From: Petrolisthes cinctipes | Taxonomy: Eukaryota; Arthropoda; Malacostraca; Decapoda; Porcellanidae | NCBI GenBank assembly: GCA_033782935.1 | Contig: JAWQEG010001559.1 | Span: forward strand, 3,626,501 to 3,690,500 | Direction: 5' to 3' | Length of the DNA stretch: 64,000 bases | Shown: piece after piece, positions 48,515 through 59,084 of the stretch | How the letters are laid out: every line of letters starts with the position of its first letter | Position numbering within the stretch: position 1 is the stretch's first letter | The notes under the pieces: generated by a model | What the model was told of the DNA's origin: nothing | Databases searched by the model: none | Seen by the model: the letters and a program-made list of their open reading frames with translations, nothing else | Position numbers and translations under genes: made by a program

Positions 48515-48656
48515 CTCTGACCTGTAGTGTGTGCGTGAGTGATCTCGGCGGCTGGGTGTTAACCTGACACGTATAATTACCGGAGTCCTCCGAGGTCACG
48601 TTAGAGAGGGAGAGAGAGGAGCCCGCTCGGCTAACATCTGGGTCATTCTCCACGTG
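48515..48656 (-). CDS. Exon D: end of Ig domain 1
   Basis: 142 nt, acceptor accgacag, donor AGAG/gtgaga, phase 0 in and 1 out. The translation has the classic Ig C-terminal half: SSLSLSNVTSEDSGNYTC with the F-strand Asp-x-Gly-x-Tyr-x-Cys motif, followed by a G strand ending LTHTLQVR. The Cys pairs with the one in exon B. NVT and NYT are potential N-glycosylation sites. Leaving Ig1 at phase 1 marks the domain boundary. A (CA)n tract (sense strand) starts about 15 nt after the donor. Confidence 0.9.
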
Positions 48657-48850
48657 CTGTCGGTTTGAATAAGGAGTAGTAGTAGTAGTAGTAGTAGTAG
48701 TAATAGTAGTAGTAGTAGTAGTAGTAATTATAGAAGAAACAGACAGGCAGACAAACTGACTGACTGACTGACAGGACATTGCATGACTTGACTTGACTTG
48801 ACTTGACTTGACTAACTAACTGACTGACTGACACAGACAGACAGACATAC
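48657..48850. repeat. Short intron C-D made largely of tandem repeats
   Basis: Holds (TAG)n at about 48677-48726, (ACTG)n/(ACAG)n patches and (ACTTG)n at about 48787-48812. It is the whole 194-bp intron between exons C and D. Confidence 0.9.
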
Positions 48851-48930
48851 CATAACATAAGGACCATCTTCTCTCTCTTGTAATATCCATAATATATTGT
48901 CTTCGTGTTGCCAGGTAAGACTAAAGGCAC
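48851..48930 (-). CDS. Exon C: middle of Ig domain 1
   Basis: 80 nt, acceptor cccaacag, donor ATG/gtatgt, phase 1 in and 0 out. It encodes AFSLTWQHEDNILWI and then LQEREDGPYVM. The Trp in LTWQ is the conserved C-strand core residue, and DNILWI fits the C' strand. Exon C is separated from exon D by only 194 nt, much of it (TAG)n and short tandem repeats. Its fit to both neighbours in frame and in domain position is the main support. Confidence 0.85.
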
Positions 48931-49101
48931 CTGTTGGGATGAAAACAATATGCCGTTAGAAAATCCCGTGACAGTAGACAAGCAGTTTTATTATTGTAAT
49001 TTTTTACAAAGAAAATATTCATATGTCTATATCTACCCACACAATACTTTTATACCGACACATACACATTTATGAATTTTATTAATCGGTCACCTCGTTT
49101 C

Positions 49102-49211
<110 letters not shown>

Positions 49212-49341
49212 ACCGAGCGTGGAGGAGAGCCCTCGTCGCTATGCTAGAGTGACCACAGAGAAGACATTCGCTGAGATCCTGAAGAAGGATATCCCCAGCA
49301 CTACCAAGACAATGACCAAACCGGGAAACGGAGGAGTCTAG
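49212..49341 (+). pseudogene. 3' end of LINE ORF1 (5'-truncated)
   Basis: Frame reading RPSVEESPRRYARVTTEKTF and then AEILKKDIPSTTKTM, stop at 49339-49341, 23 nt before the ORF2 reading frame. It looks like the C-terminal tail of an ORF1 protein cut off at the (TC)n tract. No known domain in the 43 residues left. Confidence 0.5.
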
Positions 49342-49364
49342 GGAGCCCTGCAGTTGGGGGTTCC

Positions 49365-52103
49365 TTGAAGGTTCTATTGTTCAACGCCAGGTCCATCCGA
49401 AACAAGTTTTTGGAACTGCGGGCCCTCGTTGCGACAGAGGAACCCGAGATGGTGGCCATAACGGAGTCATGGTTGAGAACCTCAGACAGAGATCTTGAAG
49501 GGGAATTCGTGATTCCAGGCTACCAACTCTTCCACAAAGATAGAGAGGACAGAGGGGGTGGTGGTGTGCTGTTGTATGTAAAGAACTCCATCAAATTGAT
49601 GACCTGCAACATCACATCGAACCACGAGCTCCTTGGAGTTGACCTAGAAATAGGCACTGCAAAATACAGAACCCTGCTGCTTTATAGACCCCCTGGACAA
49701 CTCAATGAGATGGACAGGGATCTATACCAGTTGCTGGGTGAACTAGTGGACGGCAGGGTGTGCATCCTTATGGGGGACTTCAACACACATGTTGACTGGG
49801 AAACCAGAGAGCCCTCTGCCGAGAACACACCACTCTTGGAGTTTGTAAATGATGAATTCCTCACTCAATGGGTAAGGGAGCCAACAAGAGGTGCTAACAT
49901 ACTCGACTTGGTCCTCACCTCAGAGGATGACATCATTCAAGACCTCTCTGTAAACGAAGAAATAGGTGGAAGCGACCACAAGCTTATAAGATTTTCAGTT
50001 AAAGTCCCTAATATGGAGTCCGTGACCCCGGTGCATAGAAAATTAGACATGGGGAGAGCGAACTTTGCAGGTCTTCGTGAAAGCGTTGCTGAAATGGAAC
50101 TAGAAGAGGGAGAGAGTGCTGATGATCTGTGGAGGTCATTCTTGTCTTCCTTCATGGAACTTCAGTCGCGCTTTATTCCTCTGAAGGGAACAGGTCAGAA
50201 GTTCATTCAACCTAAGTGGTTTAATCGGGAAATCCGTAACCTACTAAGGGAGAGGAGAACTGCGTATCGTCGAGCGAAGGCATCTGGGGACTTTGACGGT
50301 CATAGAAGACTGAATCGAAACGTGAAGTCCAAAATAAGGGCGGCTAAGCGTGCTGAGGAGGTCCGTGTGGCTAGACTCTGCAAAGAGAACCCCAAGGAGT
50401 TTTTCAGTTATGTGAATGGCCGTAAACCAATCCGACGCAGGATCGGTCCCTTGGTGAATGAGGATGGAGCATTGATGCACTCTGATGCAGAAAATGCTAA
50501 CCTCTTAAATGAGTATTTCTCTTCAGTGTTCTCTGAGGAGAGTGGTCCCATTCCCGAACCTTTGGACTCCTTCAGTGAGAAGTTGGAGTCAATGGTCTTC
50601 ACCCAAGAAGAAATCGAGAGAAAAATAATCGAATTAAAAGCAAACAAGTCCCCCGGTCCGGATGGGTTCTTACCTAGAGTGTTGAAAGAAGTGCATGGTG
50701 AAGTATCACGGCACCTGTGCATGGTCTTCAACAGGGTAATCCAGACTGGATGCGTTCCTAGAGACTGGCGTGAGGCAGAGGTGACTCCTATCTTCAAGAA
50801 GGGAGATGCTAGCCAACCGTCAAACTACAGACCCATCAGTTTAACCTCGATAGTCTGTAAACTCATGGAGAGCATCATGGTGGACAAAATAACAGCACAC
50901 TTAGAATCAAATTTGCTACTGAGGGGTTCCCAGCATGGGTTCCGGCAGCACCGGTCATGCCTCACAAATCTGGTGGAATTCTTCCATTTTGTTTTCAGTG
51001 AGCATGATCGGGATAAAGTGGTCGATGTTGTCTACTTAGACTTTCAGAAAGCCTTTGATAAGGTACCCCACCGCCGCCTCCTTCGGAAAGTGCGTGCACT
51101 GGGCATAGACGGAAATGTGGCAAATTGGATAGAGAACTGGCTAAGTGACAGACGGCAGCGGGTGGTAGTGAATGGACAGGCTTCAGAGTGGGTCCCCGTT
51201 ACTAGCGGTGTTCCCCAAGGTTCTGTTCTGGGACCACTACTGTTTATCATCTATGTTAATGACGTGGATGGTGACATGGTTGCCAAGATTTCCAAATTCG
51301 CCGATGATACTAAGCTTGGTATGAATGTCGCGAAAGAAGGAAATACTACCCGCTTACAAGAAGATCTTAGGAAGATCGGGGAGTGGTCTGACACGTGGCA
51401 AATGCCATTTAACGTGAACAAATGCAAAGTTATGCATATAGGCCACAGAAACCCCCGAACAGAGTATAACCTTAAGGGCAATGCTCTCGTAAGCACTGAT
51501 ACTGAGAAAGACTTGGGTGTAACTATCACCAGCGACCTCAAGTTCTCAAAGCAGTGTATTGAGGCTGAGAAGAAAGCCCAAAGGATGTTAGGGTACATAA
51601 AGCGACAGTTTGGATACCGGAACAAGGAGATAGTACTTTGTCTGTACAATTCCCTTGTCCGACCGCACCTGGAGTATGCAGTCCAGTTTTGGAGTCCTTC
51701 TTACCGAAAGGATATCGCTAGATTGGAACGAGTGCAAGCCAGGGCAACCAAACTTATACCCTCTCTTAGACACAAGAGCTATAAAGAGCGGTTGGTAGAA
51801 CTCGATCTGTTCTCTTTGGAAACCCGGAGACTGCGTGGTCAGCTTATCGAAGTGTTTAAAATACTACGAGGCTTTGACAATGTAGACTACAGGGACATTT
51901 TCCAACTCAGTGAGGGCACAACCAGGAATCATGGCTACAAACTTGAACTGAAGCGATACAACCGTGATCTGTGTGGTAAATTCTTTACATACAGCATCTG
52001 CGGTACTTGGAACGCGCTTCCTGCTGATGTAGTCAACAGCAACTCTGTGGATCAGTTCAAGTCCAGATTAGACAAAGCCTTAAACCACCGTCTAGGTGTT
52101 TAA
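49365..52103 (+). CDS. Intact LINE ORF2: endonuclease-reverse transcriptase, Jockey/CR1 type
   Basis: 912 uninterrupted codons. Residues 1-215: APE-type endonuclease (LLFNARSIRNK, ITESWL with E34, LMGDFNTHVDW at 135-145, GGSDHKLI with D204/H205). Residues about 430-730: reverse transcriptase (PGPDGFLPRVL, SNYRPISLTS, VVYLDFQKAFDKVPH with D559, SGVPQGSVLGPLLF, FADDTK with D646/D647). Residues 755-910: the LINE C-terminal domain (PHLEYAVQFWSP to FKSRLDKAL). All catalytic residues are present. The listed start is TTG; the first in-frame ATG comes at residue 29, inside the endonuclease, so initiation may be by reinitiation after the ORF1 stop 23 nt upstream. Two dead relatives lie at 2045-3093 and 3480-4918. 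It lies antisense in intron B-C of the adhesion gene. Confidence 0.93.
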   Translation: MKVLLFNARSIRNKFLELRALVATEEPEMVAITESWLRTSDRDLEGEFVIPGYQLFHKDREDRGGGGVLLYVKNSIKLMTCNITSNHELLGVDLEIGTAKYRTLLLYRPPGQLNEMDRDLYQLLGELVDGRVCILMGDFNTHVDWETREPSAENTPLLEFVNDEFLTQWVREPTRGANILDLVLTSEDDIIQDLSVNEEIGGSDHKLIRFSVKVPNMESVTPVHRKLDMGRANFAGLRESVAEMELEEGESADDLWRSFLSSFMELQSRFIPLKGTGQKFIQPKWFNREIRNLLRERRTAYRRAKASGDFDGHRRLNRNVKSKIRAAKRAEEVRVARLCKENPKEFFSYVNGRKPIRRRIGPLVNEDGALMHSDAENANLLNEYFSSVFSEESGPIPEPLDSFSEKLESMVFTQEEIERKIIELKANKSPGPDGFLPRVLKEVHGEVSRHLCMVFNRVIQTGCVPRDWREAEVTPIFKKGDASQPSNYRPISLTSIVCKLMESIMVDKITAHLESNLLLRGSQHGFRQHRSCLTNLVEFFHFVFSEHDRDKVVDVVYLDFQKAFDKVPHRRLLRKVRALGIDGNVANWIENWLSDRRQRVVVNGQASEWVPVTSGVPQGSVLGPLLFIIYVNDVDGDMVAKISKFADDTKLGMNVAKEGNTTRLQEDLRKIGEWSDTWQMPFNVNKCKVMHIGHRNPRTEYNLKGNALVSTDTEKDLGVTITSDLKFSKQCIEAEKKAQRMLGYIKRQFGYRNKEIVLCLYNSLVRPHLEYAVQFWSPSYRKDIARLERVQARATKLIPSLRHKSYKERLVELDLFSLETRRLRGQLIEVFKILRGFDNVDYRDIFQLSEGTTRNHGYKLELKRYNRDLCGKFFTYSICGTWNALPADVVNSNSVDQFKSRLDKALNHRLGV

Positions 52104-52244
52104 GCCGTTGTGCGAGTGTTCCTTGATGGTTTCACATGACACATTCGAGGACGGTCGCCTACTTGCGCAACTAAACCCACAGGTACCCTCTTTGTATGGA
52201 TCGTAAGGTCCCCTAGGGTACTTCTTTTCCTTGTAACTCCTTGT

Positions 52245-52248
<4 letters not shown>
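52104..52248 (+). other. LINE 3' UTR
   Basis: Short untranslated tail after the ORF2 stop, ending with two copies of ccttgtaactc directly before (CT)n. No poly-A, as expected for CR1-like LINEs, which end in short tandem repeats. Confidence 0.6.

Positions 52249-52315
<67 letters not shown>
52249..52315. repeat. (CT)n microsatellite
   Basis: About 33 CT units, 24 bp from the donor of exon B. On the gene strand it reads (GA)n. Confidence 0.97.
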
Positions 52316-52317
<2 letters not shown>

Positions 52318-52338
52318 GAATCTATTAAATCAACCCAC

Positions 52339-52516
52339 CTAATTTCTCAACAGCGCAAGGCAAAATGACATTCTCATTCTGCCTAACCAAGTGTTTCGTG
52401 TGCGTGATAGGGGTCGTAATGGAGGGCAGATCGTCTTCGGGATGTAAGGGGTCGTAGTAGTAATCGTGGTCTCGGTTTTGACGCCAGGGGGGAGTCGTGT
52501 TGTGCGTGACTACATT
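52339..52516 (-). CDS. Exon B: N-terminal linker and first half of Ig domain 1
   Basis: 178 nt, acceptor tttttcag, donor G/gtgggt, phase 0 in and phase 1 out. The first 40 or so residues are a polar, Tyr/Asp/His/Pro-rich linker (DHDYYYDPLHPEDD). Then comes the start of Ig1: LVRQNENVILPCAVEKLG, where the Cys is the B-strand cysteine of the domain. The phase-1 G joins exon C to make Gly and continue to AFSLTW, the expected C-strand Trp. The exon is bracketed by pyrimidine/purine microsatellites: (AG)n at 52574-52661 and (CT)n at 52249-52315. An intact LINE fills most of the intron that follows. Confidence 0.85.
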
Positions 52517-52571
52517 CTGAAAAATACAATGCATAATAATATGATACTTTCAGTATTTTGGTTAGGCTGAA

Positions 52572-52573
<2 letters not shown>

Positions 52574-52661
<88 letters not shown>
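52574..52661. repeat. (AG)n microsatellite
   Basis: About 44 AG units; on the gene strand (CT)n ending 57 nt upstream of the exon B acceptor. GT-rich and (CA)n tracts follow to about 52779. Confidence 0.97.
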
Positions 52662-52665
<4 letters not shown>

Positions 52666-52744
52666 GTGTGTCTGTGTATGTGTGAGTATGGGAGACTGTG
52701 TATGTGTATGTATGTGTGTACTCACCCACACTGGTATAATATTT

Positions 52745-52779
<35 letters not shown>

Positions 52780-52782
<3 letters not shown>

Positions 52783-53029
52783 GTATATATCGGGTGTCTC
52801 GAAAGTTACTTTATACTTTCTCTTCTTTTTATCTTTCCAGTACGCATGTGATGTTGATGAGAGTTGGTACACACATAACCCAATATCCAATACTTTTATT
52901 TTGAGACTAACCAGAACATTCTGCGTTTCTCAGATCAAAATCTATGCTCTCGAAAGAGCAGCACTGCAAAATTGCAGCTTGGCAGTAGGTGTTGTGCTCT
53001 CCTCTGGAAGTTCGACACTTCTATTGCAG
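52780..53029. other. Spacer, nothing recognised
   Basis: No exon or element recognised. Confidence 0.4.
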
Positions 53030-53295
53030 TGGGCTGAAAAAATAGGGGGCTGGAAAAATTGTCTAACAATTCCACTGCCTCGGGAATCGAACCCGGGATC
53101 CCTCGCTTGCTAGGTGAGTATTATTACCATTACACCATCAGCACCCCCCTCTGGTTGTGGAGGAAATATTTTTGGCTTTATGCCTAGCGACTCATGGTGT
53201 TGGTCATTAAGGCTATAACTCAGTCTTGTTACATCAACACATCTTTCCCCAGCCTACAAGGTTGCAAGGCGAGCATGATAACCATTACACCATCA
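53030..53295 (-). mobile_element. tRNA-derived SINE (family 1), copy b
   Basis: On the minus strand: an A-box-like gatggtgtaatggttatcat at about 53270-53290 and a tail ending ggcataaagcc (about 53170), followed by a second head with gatggtgtaatggtaataat, a stem-loop, B box gggttcgattcccg (about 53090) and gcagtggaattgttagacaa. So two heads and one tail in tandem. The second head resembles a tRNA but its acceptor arms do not pair, so it is not a tRNA gene. Confidence 0.7.
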
Positions 53296-53519
53296 GGCTG
53301 TCTCCTCGCAATCCTGAAGCTGTATTTTGTTGCTGATTGGCTGGGTGTGTTCAGGTGAGCGGGGGTGGTGGGTTGGCAGAGGTGGGGGTGGGGTTATTTC
53401 TTCATCCTGAAGGAGTAGTATTTGTAGATCTATTGTTTGGTTATTCATGTTGGGGCATAGGATTTGGAAATATAGAACTTGGAGGAAGGAGAGGCGCCTC
53501 GGGTCCTCTCCTTATGAAA

Positions 53520-53800
53520 TATGGTTGTGTGTTTGTGTAAGTCATGCAAGGGTTGGTCATGGGTTGGTGGTATGGTGGCCGATAGTGATCCTTGATGGCT
53601 CCAAATTGAAGGTTAATTAATGGTGAGCCGATGGGACAGACAAGTTTGTGTCATACCAATATATTTGGGGCCCACAGTCTCCACTGTTACAGGTGTGTTG
53701 GTATATCACATGGTCGTTGTTTGTCGAGGTCTTGGCAGGGGCTGGTTATGGAGTACAAGGTTGGAAGTCTCCGGAGATTTGTAATAATATTAAGGTTGTA
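53520..53800 (-). pseudogene. Penelope-like element fragment, part 1
   Basis: Homologous to 28610-28850 (for example tccttgatggct, tttgtgtcataccaatatat, atcacatggtcgt). The homology resumes at 55535, so the intervening 1.7 kb is a nested insertion. Function lost. Confidence 0.65.
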
Positions 53801-54301
53801 GAGATCAGCATTATCCTCTAAACCAGTATTTCTGTGCTTCAAAATAGCATGTTAGTGGAGGTGTAATGTTAAAATAAGTAACATATCGTTCGGGTAATAT
53901 ATGTGCTAACACAGACCATTTATTCCAATTTTTTTTGAAGACTTATCTCGACCTATCACACTCCTCCTGATAAGGATCCCCAGGATCCCCCTCGTGTTCA
54001 TGTAGTGGCCGGACCTGAGATTTAAAAGGCATAATTCGAAAGCTAGGCCAGTGGAGTACTCTTATGGCTTACCCGGTAATTACTGCCTGAAATTTCTCTG
54101 GTCCGGGGTTCGATTCCCCGTGGGTATGACAAGAATTTAAGTGGATCAATTTCTGGGTCTGACTTACTTGCTTGATTGATTCTGTTTGTTACATTCAGAG
54201 GTTCCTCATTACCGTTACCAAGGAAAGCAAGACGGGAGGGATGTATATAACATGCTATTTTGAAACACAGAAATACCGGTTTAGAGGACAATGCTGACCT
54301 C
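53801..54301. repeat. Inverted repeat with ~53-bp arms
   Basis: Arms 53801-53853 and 54248-54301 share gtcagcattNtcctctaaac and ttcaaaatagcatgtta in opposite orientation. Between them, on the plus strand, is a tRNA-like B box (ggggttcgattcccc, about 54105-54119). Confidence 0.75.
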
Positions 54302-55520
54302 GTTTAGGAAAACTGATGGGCACTGCAGTCCACCACACTACAGACTACAATCCAGAAGCAAATGGAATGGTAGAACGTTTCCACAGAACTCTCAAAGCTG
54401 CCCTCATGTCAAGATGCAACAACTCTACATGGTTCTCACAACTTCCCTGGGTTCTCCTCAGTCTTCGAACCACTCCAAAAGAGGGCCTCGATGTCTCCCC
54501 AGCTGAAATGGTTTTTGGTGACCCGCTCCTGGTACCCGGCGAATTCTTCCCCAACACCTCTACAGACAACGACATCCAGCACCTCATAAATATCGTCGGA
54601 AAATTCGCCCCGTGCCAGCAAACATACAAAACACCAGATCACCGCTACATCCCCAAAGACCTTCATACGACAAAGTACGTTTTCCTCCGCATCGACACAC
54701 ACACACCCCACCTTACTCCAGCCCCTACGTAGTCATCGACAGAAAAAAGAAAGCTTTCCTCCTACGAATCAAGAGTGCCGATGATTGGATCTCCATCGAC
54801 CGACTCAAGCCAGCATACCTGCAAGAGGACGACCCTCCTCCTGTGCAACTCTTCAGGGCAGGCAGTCCCCTGTCTCACACTACCAGGTTTTCTCAGAGGG
54901 GGGAATATTGTGGCGGTCAGCATCGGCATTTAGCCACAAGCTTCGCTGATTGGCTAAAAAGATAGGCTCGTATTGATGTAACTTCATGCTCGAGGGCGGC
55001 ACAACTCGGGATCACGCATCTACGACGTATGACAACACTGCATGCTTATTGGCTAATAATATGTAACACTTGATCTCGTATAATGTATATATGTGCCACA
55101 TGTTCCTCAAAAGGCATAAGGCCCAAGCAGAGGTAACTTCCCCTGCAATAAAAAACAATTCAAATAAATCAGATCTTACTCACCAACCAGTCTCTTATTT
55201 TTGCCTTTCACTAAGCTACTTAAATGAGAATAATAGACACTTAATTAACTGACTTAAGAGAATTATAAACACTTATTAAGAGAAATATTGTAGACACTGT
55301 TTAGGGGGAATAAGGCAAGAAACAGACTGGTTAAAGTACCTACCACTACAGGATCATTATCAGGAGGAGTGTCATTGGTCGAGATAAGTCTTCTATATTT
55401 AGCGCTTATTCCAAACATTTTTTGGGGATAAATGGTCTGTGTGAGCACATTTATTACCCAAACGATATGCTACGTATTTTAACATTACGAGTAATATGAT
55501 GCTACACCTCCACTAACATG
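53848..55520. mobile_element. 1.67-kb element with ~160-bp terminal inverted repeats
   Basis: The left end (53848 to about 54010, catgttagtggaggtgta) is matched in inverse by the right end (about 55350-55520), including cgatatg, aaatggtctgtg, gacttatctcgacc and actcctcctgata blocks. It encloses a gypsy integrase piece. It could be a DNA transposon, or two LTR-like sequences in opposite orientation. No clear target duplication. Confidence 0.65.
54305..54905 (+). pseudogene. Ty3/gypsy integrase C-terminal fragment
   Basis: HHTTDYNPEANGMVERFHRT is the integrase core E-containing motif (P-x-x-N-G-x-x-E-R-x-H-R), followed by WVLLSLRTTPKEGLDVSPAE, MVFGDPLLVPGEF and, after one frameshift near 54715, VVIDRKKKAFLLRI and WISIDRLKPAYL, the C-terminal chromatin-binding-like end. 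Upstream pol is absent. A possible LTR start (tgtggcggtcagc) follows at about 54908. Confidence 0.85.
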
Positions 55521-55534
55521 GTATAGAAATAAAA

Positions 55535-55780
55535 AAATTGATTTTGTTATCGGAGTTGGTGGGAAGAACATTTTTGTTGATAACATCTCTCAGTATGGTC
55601 TCATCTGTTTTGCAGTCAGAGGACATGTAGTTGCAATAGTAAATACTGATATCCGAGGAATTGTTGTACGGCATAATTATCTTGTTTGTGCTATTTATCT
55701 GGATGTTGGCTTGGAGACATCAGAACTGGAGTATTAATTGTTAATGAGTACCTGGGAGAGTAGCTCAAATTCTAGGTAGA
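55535..55780 (-). pseudogene. Penelope-like element fragment, part 2
   Basis: Continues the homology with 28850-29080 (ttttgttatcgga, aacatttttgttgat, gaggacatgtagttgc). Together with 53520-53800 it represents one copy split by later insertions. Confidence 0.65.
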
Positions 55781-57064
<1,284 letters not shown>

Positions 57065-57091
57065 ATATATATAGAAGCCTGAGAGAATTGG

Positions 57092-57094
<3 letters not shown>

Positions 57095-57129
<35 letters not shown>

Positions 57130-57250
57130 TCAAGTCATATGTGTGTGTGTGTGTGTATTCAAGTTATATGTGTGTGTGTGTGTGTGTATTCAAGTCATAT
57201 GTGTGTGTGTGTGTGTATTCAAGTCATATGTGTGTGTGTGTGTTCAAGTC

Positions 57251-57288
<38 letters not shown>

Positions 57289-57409
57289 TCAAGTCATATG
57301 TGTGTGTGTGTGTGTGTGTGTTCAAGTCATATGTGTGTGTGTGTGTGTGTGTGTTCAAGTCATATGTGTGTGTGTGTGTGCGTGTGTGTGTGTGTGTGTG
57401 TGTTCAAGT

Positions 57410-57460
<51 letters not shown>

Positions 57461-57482
57461 ATTCAAGTCATATGTGTGTGTA
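57095..57482. repeat. (TG)n higher-order repeat with ttcaagtcatat spacers
   Basis: Ten (TG)n blocks of variable length separated by a/gttcaagtcatat. Unit length about 27-60 bp. It opens long Cys-Val reading frames that are not genes. Confidence 0.95.
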
Positions 57483-57765
57483 TGTACGATAAAGATAGTG
57501 ACTGTTTATGTATGTTTACTTTAGAAAGCAAGGGAGAAAGGAAGCAAGGAAAAAAATGGAAGAATGAACGAATGATGGAAGGAAGGAAGGAAGGAACAAA
57601 CGAAGGTAGTGTGAATCTGTGCATTTTCGCTAGAATTACACACACACTCATGGTGGGCCATTCTTACAGTCGTCTCCTAATGTTTGGGAGACGGTCCCTA
57701 ACACGGAAGATAGCCTTGTTGTTTAAGGGGATGGTCTACTTTTGGTTCATTGGAGCGTCTTGATT
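57483..57765. other. Spacer, nothing recognised
   Basis: Short (GGAA)n at about 57577-57596 only. Confidence 0.45.
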
Positions 57766-57852
57766 CCTCCAAAGTATGCCAGGAAACAGGAGCAGAGGAA
57801 CAAAAATAATGGTGTTCTGTTGCTTTGAAAAGTTTGGAGGAATCAGTTGCTC
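57766..57852. mobile_element. Hairpin MITE, TCCTCCAAACTG family
   Basis: Starts gattcctccaaagtatgcca, ends gtttggaggaatc; same design as the 8344-8793 cluster. Confidence 0.7.
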
Positions 57853-58860
57853 CAGATTTACCAACATTGCACTTTCCCCTTAAGCGAGTATTACACTAGC
57901 TCCTCGAGCAAGACTTTCGTGAGACTGGAAGAACAAGGTACAGTACCAGAACGGATGGGACAAGAGCTATCACACTAGTGCTGGTTTTAGTTCTTAGTAA
58001 TAAGAATATCCCACAACAAACGAGTCAAAGTATATATATAGTCAAAAGGTTGACATTGTACCATCTTATTAAGTGTGCTTTTTGTTGTTATTCAAAAGTA
58101 GTTATATTCCAAAATTATTTTTTTATAATAATTCACCGTTTATACTTTGAATTAATTGACATCAATAAATTATTTATTAACTTTGTTCTGTATGTACTGA
58201 ACCATCTAGGATAGAAATCTTTGCCCCGCGAATGCCACCACTGACTGTTCCTCGTTCACAGAACATTAATTTTGTGCCGCTAGTTCCATGACAAAACCTG
58301 GTTGTAGGTGCTTATCATGGTATAGTGTTTTTATACCATGGTGCTTATAGTGTGATACCCCCTTTACAGTAACTCTTCCCGCCTTACCAGGTCTTGGATA
58401 TGGAACACTCTGGGTCCCCGTTATTGGAACTTTCTTGGCCAGCTGGATGGCTCCCCAACTTGAGAGAAGTATCATTTCCGAATCAATATAATAATATGTA
58501 GTGTCATGTAGCATACCGGTACGGCCTACATATATTTATATTGTATTACATAAAACGAAAATGTAAATATTATCACTTTGATTTTTGTATCATGAGAAGA
58601 AAATTACTGTTGTTTATATTGGTTTAATAGAGACGTGTGTTGCAGGTGTGGATGCAAGGTTTCATCAACTCTTTTGATCAATACAAGTCCTATACTACCG
58701 CTTCTTTGATCATATAACTGCATTTAATAATGGTAAGTACAGGCATATATAATTTTATTGGCTTAATTAATCAAAGAATAAGTCACAAATACAATATAAC
58801 TGTTAGTGTCGTAAATAATAACACACCACAGTAGATCTTTCATCGCTACTTCTGTAAAAA
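57853..58860. other. Intron A-B spacer with one palindrome
   Basis: A palindrome at about 58313-58343 (tatcatggtatagtg with its inverse) inside sequence whose ends (about 57895 and 58350) share tagtgtNata-like wording; possibly a non-autonomous transposon. An 82-codon frame at 58266-58514 has no recognised domain. Confidence 0.4.
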
Positions 58861-59084
58861 TTCACACACACACATTCATACATAAATACCAGCAGTGGAC
58901 GCACACACATATCCGTAGGAGTGGAGGAAGACTGAGGGGGAGGAGAGTGAAATAAATGAGGTAAAATAGAAGAGAGAGAATGGTTGTGTGTGCATAAGTG
59001 CGTGTAATACTGTGTGTGTGCGTGTCTGTGTGTGTCTGTATGTGTGCCTGTATATAAAGGTGTGTGTGTGTGTGATGGAGAGAT

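Noticed and set aside
53060..53140. Possible functional tRNA gene on the minus strand
   Set aside because: A and B boxes are good, but the acceptor stem does not pair and the sequence continues into a SINE body.
54040..54130. Possible tRNA gene on the plus strand with ggggttcgattcccc
   Set aside because: T arm is perfect, but no consistent D and acceptor stems; it lies within an inverted repeat.
57095..57482. CRISPR-like array (repeat and spacer pattern)
   Set aside because: The repeated word is 12-13 bp and the spacers are all (TG)n; eukaryotic microsatellite, no cas genes.
58266..58514. 82-codon minus-strand frame (VPITGTQSVPYPRPGKAG) as an exon between A and B
   Set aside because: No Ig-linker-like content or suitable splice sites; it overlaps a palindrome and looks like non-autonomous transposon sequence.
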